Source: DASRDU01 sp035652435 (GTDB taxonomy: Bacteria; Acidobacteriota; Blastocatellia; RBC074). From it: a stretch of DNA of 64,000 bases. This document shows, in pieces, positions 28,070-36,446 of the stretch (positions are counted from its first letter, which is position 1; each line of letters opens with the position of its first letter). The notes below the pieces were generated by a model. That model was given only the letters and a program-made list of their open reading frames with translations. It searched no databases and was not told where the DNA came from. The position numbers and the translations under genes were made by a program. The DNA lies in the NCBI GenBank assembly GCA_035652435.1, contig DASRDU010000188.1:1-64000 (forward strand), given 5' to 3'.

Positions 28070-28474
28070 TCAGCCCCGGATGATCATCACTTCCGTGGCC
28101 TTGATCAGCGCGTAAGCGGTCACTCCCTTCTTCAGGCCCAGCGCCCTGCAAGCGTCGCGGGTGATGATCGAAGTCACCGTCTGACCGCCCACGTCCAGCG
28201 TCACCTGCGCGAGCAGTCCGGCGTATTTCACGCCCGTCACGATGCCGAGCAGCTTGTTGCGCCCGCTGATCTCGGTAAGTTCGGTGGCCGTTCTGGGTCT
28301 GAGCGTGGCGCGTTGTCGCACTCCCGAAAGGCGCTCAACTTCACTCCGCGGGATGCGGTGGTGACCACCCGGGGTTTTGACCGAACGAATCTTCTTTTCA
28401 TAAATCCAGAGCTTGAGCGTCTGATAGCTGACGCCCAGCAGTTCTGCCGCGTCGCGAAGCCGATACTGTTCCAT
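28070..28474 (-). CDS. HTH-Mop (TOBE) molybdate-responsive regulator, 134 aa
   Basis: Residues 1-50 are an excisionase/MerR-like helix-turn-helix (YRLRDAAELLGVSYQTLKLWIYEKKI, GGHHRIPRSEVERL). Residues about 68-133 are a Mop/TOBE domain (GRNKLLGIVTGVKYAGLLAQVTLDVGG, SIITRDACRALGLKKGVTAYALIKATEVMI), the small fold that binds molybdate or tungstate in ModE and ModC. The combination makes a one-component oxyanion sensor. A good AAGGGAAG precedes ATG 28474. The stop is 61 bases upstream of the TonB-type receptor start on the same strand, so the two probably form one operon. Confidence 0.85.
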   Translation of the reverse strand: MEQYRLRDAAELLGVSYQTLKLWIYEKKIRSVKTPGGHHRIPRSEVERLSGVRQRATLRPRTATELTEISGRNKLLGIVTGVKYAGLLAQVTLDVGGQTVTSIITRDACRALGLKKGVTAYALIKATEVMIIRG

Positions 28475-28967
28475 AGTTCTTCCCTTAAACCATTCGAGCC
28501 GTAATTAGTCAAATAAAGCGCTGAGATTCAGGCGATATTAGTCGAATCAACTTCGTCGCCGGGGTTGCAGGAGCCGGGCCGGGGCAGGGCACGTCACGGC
28601 TCAGGATTTATCGTGGGCTCAACTCTCTCTTCAGCAGCCTCTGACACCACTCTGTCAGCCTCCCCGCATCTTTCGATTCGGATGTTGATGCCGGAGTCAT
28701 CGGACAAGCGCCCGTGCTGAGGGCTTCGCTGATTCGGGCGATCAGTAGTTTTATTTCGGCGAAGGCCGGATTGCGACGGCTGAGTACGCGAGCGGCAAAG
28801 ATCAGGCGCCGGGCCGAATGAGGTATGCAAAGACTGACTTGTGTGACGCTGCTCGCCCGGGTTGCCGATGCTGGCAGCCTGCGCGGGGCTGTGGTGGAAC
28901 CTGCTCAGGCCGTAAAGGGCCCCCTCCCGGGCGGCAGATAATTCTGAAGCCACAGGCGATGATCATC
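28475..28967. other. gap without a convincing gene
   Basis: This ~490-base stretch separates two minus-strand genes. A 119-residue minus-strand frame at 28594-28953 exists but is Arg/Ser/Pro-rich and shows no domain, signal or ribosome-binding site, so I do not call it. The part nearest 28475 presumably holds the promoter of the HTH-Mop operon. No clear hairpin or repeat was seen. Confidence 0.4.
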
Positions 28968-30680
28968 TCAGACGGGGGCGGTGTAGCGCCGCTCAATGGC
29001 TTCCCGGATCAAAGCGCGAGTCTCCTCCGCCCTCGCCCGGGGCATCCGCTCAACCTGCTCCGCCTCTTCGGCCAGTTCCTCATCCTTGATGACGTCACGA
29101 AACCAGCGCGAGTACTCGCCCCCGCGCAGGTGGTGGAGCCAGGTCTCGTCGTCCACGCCATCGGCCATCTGGAGAAAGATGATCAGATTCTGCGCGCGCA
29201 GGTTGAGCTTCCCTTCCGGCCCCTTGAAATAGAAGCTCAACTCAGGCGCGAGTTCGCCTTCGGCATATTTGCGGTGGTGGCGGCGGCGCTCGCCGCTCGG
29301 CGGGATGCTGCGGAACCAGACGGGAGACGCGCCCGACTGCCGCACCCAGAGCAGTCCTTCGCCCGGGTTGAGCGTGACCGGCTCCGTCGCGGGCGGCGTT
29401 TCGCCCACGGCCTCGCAGAAGAGGCGGATCGTGCGCTCCGGCGCTTCGCCGATGGCGATGAGCGTATCAACTACCGAAAGGACTGCGGGCGCGACGAAAT
29501 CCGGTTGCACGGTGATCATCATCAGCCCCGTGATCCCCTGCGGCAGCGTCAACTGGGCCGGCGTCCACGATGCGGGCAGCAGGTGATGCGCCTCGTCCAC
29601 CACGAGCCAGTGCGGGTGGCCCGTGCGGGCGCGCAGTTCCTGAATGCGCGGGAAGAGTTCGATGAAGAAGGGGGGGCGGTGTTCGAGCGAGAGGCCGAGC
29701 AGATTGATGATCACGTTCTGCTCGGGTCTGGCGAGCAGTTCCAGTACTTCTTCCGGGCGCGGAGCGCGGTCGGCATCGCCGAGCGTCACCGCGCCTTCGA
29801 GCCCCGCGTAATCGCCTTCGGGGTCAATCACGCACAACTGGTATTTACATTCAGTGAGCCGTTCGATCAGTCCCGTCGTCAACGTCGTCTTGCCGCCCTG
29901 CGAGGAGCCGGCCAGCAGCAGGTTGGTCCCCCAGGCCTTCAGCCTGAGTTCGTGATCGCCCGAATCCACGCCGAGCGCGATGTCGTGCCGCGTGAGCCGC
30001 GAGGCCAGATCGCCAAGGTCATCGGCAGTCATCCGGTCAATCAGTTCGATCACACCGGTGCCGTGATCGCCCGCGGTCACCAGATCGGCGCGATCCTTGA
30101 GCGTCGGCAGCGCATTGGCGACCGCGACGGCGCATTCACACAGCGCCAGGAAGGCATGGTCGTTTTCCGCGTCGCCGACGGCGACCGTGTTGTGCGGAGA
30201 GATGCTGAGTTCACCGAGCGCCGCCGTGAGGCCCGTCGCCTTGTTGACGCCCGAAGGCAGCACCATCACCGCGCCCTTGTTGAAGATCACCTGCAATTCG
30301 AGCCCTAGGTCGCGGATCGTTTCGAGGACCACGTTCTCGTGCGGGTGCCAGGTGGCAACAATCACTCGCCCGACCGAGATGGGACCGACGCCGCGCTGGC
30401 TGAGCAGGTTGACGAACTCTTCCGGCGGACGCTCGCCGAGCAGCTTCTCCCCGCGCGTGGTCGGGCAGTAAAGCAGCGCGCCGTTTTCGGCCACGACGCG
30501 CTCGAAGAGGTCAATCCGCGGAAAGATCCCGAGCAGCTCATCCAGTTCGCGGCCCGTCACCAGAATCAGTTTGCGCCCTGACGCGCGCAATCGCTCAAGC
30601 GCAGCAATGGTCGTCTCACTGACCCGCCCGTCCCCGGCTATCGTTCCATCATAATCACAGGCGAGCGCGAAATATCTCAT
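28968..30680 (-). CDS. HAD phosphatase fused to HerA/VirB4-like ATPase, 570 aa
   Basis: Residues 1-215 are a Cof/sucrose-phosphatase-type HAD hydrolase with all motifs: D9-x-D11 (DYDGT), T42 (LVTGRE), K147 (GVNKATG) and GDAENDHAF around D170/D174. Residues about 225-430 are a HerA/VirB4-like P-loop ATPase with Walker A GSSQGGKTT (258-266) and Walker B HWLVVDEAHH (D362, E363). The C-terminus (about 470-545) looks like a small helical domain (RAQNLIIFLQ, TWLHHLRGGEYSRWF, DEELAEEAEQVE), perhaps related to DUF5752. ATG 30680 has a GGTAAGGAG site. Both enzyme halves appear active. Its biological job is unknown. Confidence 0.8.
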   Translation of the reverse strand: MRYFALACDYDGTIAGDGRVSETTIAALERLRASGRKLILVTGRELDELLGIFPRIDLFERVVAENGALLYCPTTRGEKLLGERPPEEFVNLLSQRGVGPISVGRVIVATWHPHENVVLETIRDLGLELQVIFNKGAVMVLPSGVNKATGLTAALGELSISPHNTVAVGDAENDHAFLALCECAVAVANALPTLKDRADLVTAGDHGTGVIELIDRMTADDLGDLASRLTRHDIALGVDSGDHELRLKAWGTNLLLAGSSQGGKTTLTTGLIERLTECKYQLCVIDPEGDYAGLEGAVTLGDADRAPRPEEVLELLARPEQNVIINLLGLSLEHRPPFFIELFPRIQELRARTGHPHWLVVDEAHHLLPASWTPAQLTLPQGITGLMMITVQPDFVAPAVLSVVDTLIAIGEAPERTIRLFCEAVGETPPATEPVTLNPGEGLLWVRQSGASPVWFRSIPPSGERRRHHRKYAEGELAPELSFYFKGPEGKLNLRAQNLIIFLQMADGVDDETWLHHLRGGEYSRWFRDVIKDEELAEEAEQVERMPRARAEETRALIREAIERRYTAPV

Positions 30681-30997
30681 GGCGACTCCTTACCCGAAGA
30701 AAAGCCATTCTCAGCATCCCAGCCCTGAATCTTCTCTGTGCCATTAATCTGCACCGGAACAAGTCAGGTCACAGCATCAATTCAGAACATTGCATCACAG
30801 CAGTTATGATTCGAGCAAAGCAGATGCCATAGCGGGTAAAACCATTTTCCCGGGTGCGGCTTGTCATAAGATCGCTTTTGACATGCCCACGTCCCGGGGT
30901 GATCAGGACCGCCGGCTGTTATTCCCGGAATGAAACTTCCGTCTTGTGAAGACCCGAGGCACTCATCATAATCTGACGGCGAAAAGGAGAGATCATC

Positions 30998-31453
30998 ATG
31001 TCAGCCCCGACCAGAGTCCTGATTCTCTGCACCGGCAATTCTGCACGCAGCCAGATGGCCGAAGGCATTCTGCGCCACGACGGCGGCCCGGCATTCGAAG
31101 TCTTCAGCGCGGGCACTAAAGCCAGCTTCGTCCGCCCTGAAGCGATTCAGGTCATGCGCGAAATCGGCATAGACATTTCCGGCCACCGCTCCAAATCGGT
31201 TGATGAATTCAGTGGGCAGGAGTTCGATTACGTCATCACCGTCTGCGATCACGCCAACGAAGTCTGCCCGGTCTTCCCCGGCAGAACCCGGCGCATCCAC
31301 CAGAGCTTTGAAGACCCGCCCGCGCCCGGCGTGGGCGATGACGAACACCGCCTGACAATCTTTCGCCGGGTGCGCGACGAGATTCGTGAGTGGATGAAGG
31401 CTTTCATCAGCGGGCAGCGGGCTTCTGTCAGAGGCAAAACTGATTGGACATGA
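30998..31453 (+). CDS. arsC: arsenate reductase, LMW-phosphatase type
   Basis: The protein has the low-molecular-weight phosphatase P-loop CTGNSARSQ with nucleophile Cys11, FSAGTKAS, the SVDEF recognition segment, the general-acid loop DYVITVCDHANEVCPVFPG with further redox cysteines, and FEDPPAPG. These are features of thioredoxin-coupled ArsC, which reduces arsenate to arsenite in the cytoplasm. Start ATG 30998 follows AAAGGAGAG. Its end overlaps the next gene, a TauE/SafE-type permease, so the pair is one operon. The 30,681-30,997 gap is the divergent promoter region; I see nothing else there. Confidence 0.88.
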   Translation: MSAPTRVLILCTGNSARSQMAEGILRHDGGPAFEVFSAGTKASFVRPEAIQVMREIGIDISGHRSKSVDEFSGQEFDYVITVCDHANEVCPVFPGRTRRIHQSFEDPPAPGVGDDEHRLTIFRRVRDEIREWMKAFISGQRASVRGKTDWT

Positions 31454-32217
31454 CAACCGTAGCCGCGCTCGCCATCCTGATTCTGATCGCCGCCGCGCTC
31501 TATTCGAGCGTCGGGCATGCCGGGGCTTCGGGTTATCTCGCGGCGATGGCTCTGTTCAATCTGACGCCCGCGGTGATGAGGCCGACGGCGCTGGCGCTGA
31601 ACCTGCTGGTCGGGGCGATTGCCGCTTACAAGTTTTATCGCGCTGGCCGCTTTGACTGGTCGCTCTTCTGGCCCTTCGCGCTGACCTCAATCCCCTGCTC
31701 CTTCATCGGCGGGCTGATCCAGTTGCCCGGCACATACTACAGACCGATAGTCGGCCTGGTGCTGCTTTATGCGGCTTACCGGCTGATTCGCGGCACTCAG
31801 TTTGTTTCCGACGCGGCGATCAAAGCGCCGCCGGTGTGGCTGGCGCTGCTCTGCGGCGCGGGACTCGGTCTGCTTTCGGGGCTGACCGGCGTGGGCGGCG
31901 GGATTTTTCTGAGCCCGCTGCTGCTCTTTATGGGCTGGGCGGAAGTGAAGCAGACTGCCGGGGTCTCTGCCATGTTTATTCTGGTCAACTCGCTGGCCGG
32001 GTTGCTCGGCCAGCTCTCAAGCGTGGCGTCACTGCCGAAAGCGATTCCGGTCTGGGCGGCGGCTGCGGTGATCGGCGGCTGGGTCGGCGCGGAATACGGG
32101 AGCAGGCGACTGGCGGGCGCGAGCCTGCGCCGCCTGCTCGGCGTGGTGCTGGTGATTGCCGGAGTGAAGTTTTTGTTTCCCGCCCTTCAGCACATCGTGT
32201 CAGTAGCCCGACCGTGA
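31444..32217 (+). CDS. TauE/SafE-family anion permease, 257 aa
   Basis: This integral membrane protein has about eight hydrophobic helices and the paired family motifs SVGHAGASGYLAAMAL and TGVGGGIFLSPLLLFMGW. The TauE/SafE (TSUP) family exports sulphite, sulphoacetate or other small anions. Overlap with arsC suggests a link to oxyanion stress, though family members next to arsC have not been assigned a transport role from this sequence alone. Its last codons (encoding SVARP and the stop) lie inside an inverted repeat shared with 46205-46319, so the original C-terminus may have been replaced. Confidence 0.82.
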   Translation: MDMTTVAALAILILIAAALYSSVGHAGASGYLAAMALFNLTPAVMRPTALALNLLVGAIAAYKFYRAGRFDWSLFWPFALTSIPCSFIGGLIQLPGTYYRPIVGLVLLYAAYRLIRGTQFVSDAAIKAPPVWLALLCGAGLGLLSGLTGVGGGIFLSPLLLFMGWAEVKQTAGVSAMFILVNSLAGLLGQLSSVASLPKAIPVWAAAAVIGGWVGAEYGSRRLAGASLRRLLGVVLVIAGVKFLFPALQHIVSVARP

Positions 32218-32267
32218 GGGAGGGCTGAGATTTCAAGCCCTCCCTCACGGTCGGGCTACTGACACGA
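32195..32267. repeat. palindromic repeat, copy 1 (32-bp perfect arms)
   Basis: The arms 32195-32226 and 32236-32267 are perfect reverse complements around a nine-base loop. An outer 13-bp arm pair (32178-32190 with 32290-32302) extends the structure. The core TGTCAGTAGCCCGACCGTGA is shared with the repeat at 46205-46319. It lies between convergent genes and covers the permease stop codon. Confidence 0.9.
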
Positions 32268-32310
32268 CCCTTAATCCAATGCCATTAGCCTGAAGGGCGG
32301 GACTACGAGG

Positions 32311-34521
32311 TCATTCAAGTCGCCGGTCAAGCGCGAAAGCGCGTATCGCCGCATCAAGCTCCGCCTGTAACTTCGTGCGCTCGGCGTCGGCGGCCTTCTT
32401 TTCTCCGGCGATCTGCTCGATGCGCGTCTCCTGCTGATCGGCCTTGGCCACATATCGCGCGATGAGCTGTTTCGCTTCAGCCGTGCTTTTCAGCTTGTCA
32501 ATGTTCTCACGCAGCCGCTGCTGATCCTTCGCTATCTCCTCGGCTTCTCTGCTGACCGCAGCCAGGCGCGTATCCGTGGCGGCGATGCGAGCTTTCAGGT
32601 CAATCAGCTTACCCAGTTCGGCGCGCGTCGCCGCGTCAATGTAGTTGTTGGCGGCAAACACTTCGATATCTCGCGATGTCAGGTTGGAGAGCGCGTAGCT
32701 GTCCATCAGCGCCTGCGTTTCCACGACCGGAAATTCGACTGTCGCGTGGGGCCCGAGTTCGAGGCGAAAGCGGAGATGATTGTCAGTCCTCGACGCCGGT
32801 TTCTGAGTGCTTGCCGAGAGCGCCCAGCCTTCGCGCAGAGGGTGTTCGATGTAAACGGTGCGGCGGCGGTCAGTCTGATTCGTGACCGTGTAAGTTTTCT
32901 GCTCGGTCCGATAGTAATGCGCCTGGAAAACTCCGTTCACGACGCGGACCATGAAAGCCGTTTTGCGATCCGTCTTTTTGTTCGTCTCCGGCGAGCGCAC
33001 TGAAACGAGGGTGCCCAGATCAACGGCGAAAGAGATGAATCGCTCCTCGCCCGGCTTGAGCCTTTCGATCAGGGCTTCGCCCGCATAAGCGTCCCCGTCA
33101 ATCACGGTCAGCGCCCCGCTTTCAAAGGTAAGCGGTGAGGTATTTTTCAAAAGCAGCCCGCTCATCGGGCGATCCTCCCGCGCCGCTTCCCGGTAAATCG
33201 AAACGCGCTCGCCGTCCATCCGCGTCTGGAGGATTGGGATCAGAGCCGACCGGTCGCGGCGCACCGTCACCGGCTGGTCAATACGATACTCGAACAGGTC
33301 GCCGACCTGACTGCCCGTCGCGGCAGTTTCCACGCCCGACTCTCCGCTGGTAATAGCGTCGCTCAGGGTTGTAACCGGGCCGGATGGTGGTGGCGGAGGT
33401 GCCCCACCATAGCTGCCGCCTGTTCCTCTGCCGCTTCCCATTCCAACCCCTCCCGCCACTCCACCCGACCCATCCCTCCCTTCACCCCCGCCTGCATTCC
33501 CGCTATGACCATTTGCAGGCTCATAAACCTGTGGGGTCAGGTTCAGATCTTCAGGAATCGGCACGACCGGGCGATAGCGATAAAGCGGCTGCTGAATCGG
33601 TTGAATGAATGAGATCGGCGTGCCGGAGACGAGCGAAAGCTGTACGTTCGTCCAGTCCTCCTCGCTCACGTTATCTACAATCGCCCAGCCCTGAAAGAAG
33701 GGTTTGCCCTCGGGGTCAAGGACGACGCGGTAAGTCGTCTTCCAGATCGGAGCGGCGATGGTGTAGCTGACGACCATTTCGCGCGAGCCTTCGCCGTCAG
33801 AAGTCACGGTGATCGTTTTGGCGTCGCGGCGGCGCGCCGAGGCCGAGGCGCTGGCGAATTCGGTGAGGTCATGCTTCGCGCCTTCATCAAGCAGCTTCAC
33901 CGAGCGCACTTCCGACAGATCAAAGCTCTGAAGTTCGCCGCTTTCCGAAGCGATGACGAGCTGGTGAGAGACGACCGCAGGCTTATTCGCATCAATCTGT
34001 GATTTGCGTTCGGCGACGGTGATGATTGCGCCCGTGGCCGAACGGTTCGCCGCGGTGACGATCACCTTCGCGCCCTGAAGCTGCTTGAGTACGCCGGCGA
34101 TCCCGCCCGCCGCGTCGCCATCCGTCCCGGCTTCGATTGAAAACGGGATTTCATTGAGCCGCGCGTCGGGCGGGGCCGAGGAGTTGTAACTCACCGCGCC
34201 GATGCGCCCCCTGCCCAGATCGAGTACGACCATTGATTTCAGCACGTCATCAACCTGCGACTGTTTGAATGACAGGTTGATTTCCGCGCGTCCGGTCACC
34301 GTCCCCCGCCTTTCAAAATAAGCCACGCCGTTGCTGTACAGGATCACGCGGCGCAGGGGCAGAGGATTGTTTCCCTGACCTTCCAACTTCTTCAGCGTGT
34401 CAACCGGCAGAGTCTGTGGCCTGGCGGCTTTTGCCCGCCGCGCACCAGGCGATTGCGCGCGTGAGTCAGGCAAGAGCAATAACAACATCGCGGTGAGCAG
34501 GGCAACTGCAATGAGTTTCAT
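32311..34521 (-). CDS. DUF4139-domain secreted protein, 736 aa
   Basis: ATG 34521 with GGGAGAAAA upstream opens a signal peptide (LIAVALLTAMLLLLLPDSRAQ). The N-terminal part (PLRRVILYSNGVAYFERRGTV, FKQSQVDDVLKSMVVLDLG) and the centre (IAAPIWKTTYRVVLD, GWAIVDNVSEEDWTNVQLSLVSGTPISF) match the DUF4139 family, a beta-rich exported protein of unknown role. A low-complexity Gly-rich insert (about residues 350-385) interrupts it. The C-terminus is a long coiled coil (about 650-735). The envelope location is well supported; the function is unknown. Confidence 0.8.
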   Translation of the reverse strand: MKLIAVALLTAMLLLLLPDSRAQSPGARRAKAARPQTLPVDTLKKLEGQGNNPLPLRRVILYSNGVAYFERRGTVTGRAEINLSFKQSQVDDVLKSMVVLDLGRGRIGAVSYNSSAPPDARLNEIPFSIEAGTDGDAAGGIAGVLKQLQGAKVIVTAANRSATGAIITVAERKSQIDANKPAVVSHQLVIASESGELQSFDLSEVRSVKLLDEGAKHDLTEFASASASARRRDAKTITVTSDGEGSREMVVSYTIAAPIWKTTYRVVLDPEGKPFFQGWAIVDNVSEEDWTNVQLSLVSGTPISFIQPIQQPLYRYRPVVPIPEDLNLTPQVYEPANGHSGNAGGGEGRDGSGGVAGGVGMGSGRGTGGSYGGAPPPPPSGPVTTLSDAITSGESGVETAATGSQVGDLFEYRIDQPVTVRRDRSALIPILQTRMDGERVSIYREAAREDRPMSGLLLKNTSPLTFESGALTVIDGDAYAGEALIERLKPGEERFISFAVDLGTLVSVRSPETNKKTDRKTAFMVRVVNGVFQAHYYRTEQKTYTVTNQTDRRRTVYIEHPLREGWALSASTQKPASRTDNHLRFRLELGPHATVEFPVVETQALMDSYALSNLTSRDIEVFAANNYIDAATRAELGKLIDLKARIAATDTRLAAVSREAEEIAKDQQRLRENIDKLKSTAEAKQLIARYVAKADQQETRIEQIAGEKKAADAERTKLQAELDAAIRAFALDRRLE

Positions 34522-35316
34522 GATTGTTTTCTCCCAAAGCAAAGCGAAAGTTTTTCAGGGTCGGCTGAAGATTGGACGCCGGTGAAGCGTTTTCCGTTCC
34601 GAAACCAGACCTGGCGCAGCTCGGGTCTTCAGCCCGCCGAATCGGCATCTGCCGGGATGAACGAACGGGTGAGACTTTCCTGCGGAATTTTTGCCGAAGC
34701 CCATGAAAGAATCGCAAAAATGCGGTAGCGCGCAGCAGCGCGATTGTAATTCTCACTCGGTGAAATCAGTTCCCATAACATCCCGCGTTTTTCGCGGCAC
34801 GTTACACACGCCCGCGCGCGTACTTCATCTGCGCATGCAACGCAGAAAGAAATAACGACGATTTAAGTCCGCTCTGATGCGCTCGCAAATTGCGCGGCTA
34901 TCATGTCTGTGACCGCCTGTAGATCAGAGCATGTATTTTTTTCCCGACCGAGTGTCTGATTTCTGTCCTCGCGGCAGACGAAGCGCACGATCATTTCGGC
35001 CTTCGCTGTCGCGAGGGGGAAAATTTTCCGTCACTTCGGCGGGATTTGTTTCAGGTGAAAAGCCGCCTCGTCAAAGTGAGTTGCTCGGGGTGATCGCAAA
35101 AGCGCGTGGCCGACACAGCACTGATCGGTGCGATCCGGGGCGGCCCCTGGACTCGTGCTTGCCTGCGATATTGGCAGCCATTTCTCTTGAAAATTTCAAC
35201 ATCATCTCAGTAGAAACAGGTGGCCGACACGGGTCAGAGCAAAGAACAACTGTTGTCTGCCATTGATGATCATTGTTGTGCCACTCGCGCGGAGTCGGCA
35301 AATAAGGAGGAAGAGC
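34522..35316. other. long intergenic region ahead of the Hsp20 gene
   Basis: About 800 bases lie between divergent genes with no credible ORF. A 13-base palindrome TTGAAAATTTCAA (35187-35199) contains CTTGAAA, like the -35 box of sigma-32 heat-shock promoters, about 125 bases before the hsp20 start. I cannot find a convincing -10 partner. No CIRCE operator (TTAGCACTC-N9-GAGTGCTAA) is present. Confidence 0.35.
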
Positions 35317-35862
35317 ATGGGCATGTATTCTTACGATCAGGTGTTGACTGACGTCCGGGATGTTTACGAGCAGCTGACGGGCCTGCCGGCGCCGAATGTT
35401 GACGTCAAAAAGCCGAACTTCCCGCTGCCCGCCGGGGCGGACCCGGTGGCCCTGGTTCAGAATGAGATCAACTACCTGAACCTCTGCTTAATCAACAGCG
35501 GCATTTCACAGCGGCTTCTGAAGTCGCCGACCTGGGCCCCGCCCGCAGAGATTTACGAGACGCCGGACGAGGTCGTCATCAGTATTGAGCTGGCCGGCAT
35601 GACGGAAAAGGACGGCGTCACGGCGAAGCCGGCGGGCGGCGTCCTCGTCGTGCGCGGCACGCGCCGCTTTCACCGGGTCAGCGAAAAAGCGCAGTACCAC
35701 CATTCGGAGCGCACCTACGGCACTTTCGAGCGCCTCTTCCCGCTGCCGCAGGAAGTCAGCGCCGATGACCTGAAGACCAGATTCGCCGACGGCATTCTGG
35801 AAATCACGTTACCGAAGGCGAAGAAGGAGCGCCCCGAACGCGCCGGCAAGGCTAAAAGTTAA
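35317..35862 (+). CDS. Hsp20-family small heat-shock protein, 181 aa
   Basis: AAGGAGGAAGAG immediately precedes ATG 35317, so the frame opening at 35263 is not used. The alpha-crystallin domain covers about residues 84-170 (IYETPDEVVISIELAGMTEKDG, GVLVVRGTRR, ERTYGTFERLFPLPQEV, DGILEITLPKAKKE), with the G-x-L-type core present. The N-terminal arm is about 85 residues, roughly twice the usual bacterial length, and has an unusual Pro-rich stretch (KKPNFPLPAGADP). It acts as a cytoplasmic ATP-independent holdase. It heads a group with two low-complexity proteins at 35,930 and 36,447. Confidence 0.85.
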   Translation: MGMYSYDQVLTDVRDVYEQLTGLPAPNVDVKKPNFPLPAGADPVALVQNEINYLNLCLINSGISQRLLKSPTWAPPAEIYETPDEVVISIELAGMTEKDGVTAKPAGGVLVVRGTRRFHRVSEKAQYHHSERTYGTFERLFPLPQEVSADDLKTRFADGILEITLPKAKKERPERAGKAKS

Positions 35863-35929
35863 AGAGAAGCAGAAGAAGTGCGGAAAGATCAGCACACAGT
35901 GAATGAAGAAACGGAGGCAGAACAAAACA

Positions 35930-36187
35930 ATGAATACAACCGCAACATCACGGTATCCGGCTACGGGTGTCAACGAGTCAATGGGATCGCAACTCTCGGA
36001 TGAAGACCTGGAAAAGCTCCAGGAAATCCACGAATTGATCAATCTGATCTACAGAGAATTGCCCGTTGCGGCCCGGGGCGCCGGGGCGGCTTACGCGCCG
36101 CCGATGCTTCAGGCCGCGCCGTACGCACAACCCTTCCTTCAGTTCCAGTGGGACGCACAACAATTCATGACGCCACATGGATTCTGA
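35930..36187 (+). CDS. small Hsp20-linked protein with Pro/Phe/Gln tail, 85 aa
   Basis: Residues about 20-50 form an acidic amphipathic helix (QLSDEDLEKLQEIHELINLIYREL). The tail is rich in Ala, Pro, Phe and Gln (YAPPMLQAAPYAQPFLQFQ, DAQQFMTPHGF). I recognise no family. GGAGG lies about a dozen bases before ATG 35930; an in-frame ATG at 35903 would add nine basic residues. It starts 67 bases after the hsp20 stop on the same strand, so the two are probably cotranscribed. The tail resembles the composition of the protein at 36,447. Confidence 0.6.
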   Translation: MNTTATSRYPATGVNESMGSQLSDEDLEKLQEIHELINLIYRELPVAARGAGAAYAPPMLQAAPYAQPFLQFQWDAQQFMTPHGF

Positions 36188-36446
36188 CGGGATAGGGCTT
36201 TAGCGTGTAAAGCAATCCGTCCAGTTACAACCACACGGCACTGGCCGAAACGATAAGGTCAGTGCGATTCACCAGCGCCATTGGCATGCAGGTCTTACCT
36301 TTGCGCTCGTTTGACAGAGCGGAGAGGTGAAGTGTGTCCGGTGTTATGAAAAAAGCCGGGCCGTCATAAATCGTCGCGGCAGCCGGTTAAGAAGTCTGCT
36401 TCGGCTGTTCTTCCATTAACTTTCCGAAAACACGTGGAGGTATTTT
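36188..36446. other. intergenic region with hairpin
   Basis: This 259-base gap holds an imperfect hairpin near 36237-36267 (GCACTGGCC against GGTCAGTGC) that could end the hsp20 transcript. No gene is visible. The following gene may have its own promoter. Confidence 0.4.

Noticed and set aside
28594..28953. 119-residue minus-strand frame
   Set aside because: Composition is Arg/Ser/Pro-rich without helices, motifs or a ribosome-binding site; it looks like an open GC-rich intergenic frame.
28818..30308. 496-residue frame antisense to the HAD-HerA gene
   Set aside because: High GC keeps the opposite frame open. It is Arg/His-rich with no motifs, while the sense strand shows two complete enzyme domains.
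35187..35199. CIRCE-type heat-shock operator upstream of hsp20
   Set aside because: The palindrome TTGAAAATTTCAA does not match the CIRCE half-site TTAGCACTC; only a sigma-32-like -35 resemblance remains.
35263..35316. Earlier start for Hsp20
   Set aside because: The strong AAGGAGG lies inside this stretch, just before ATG 35317.
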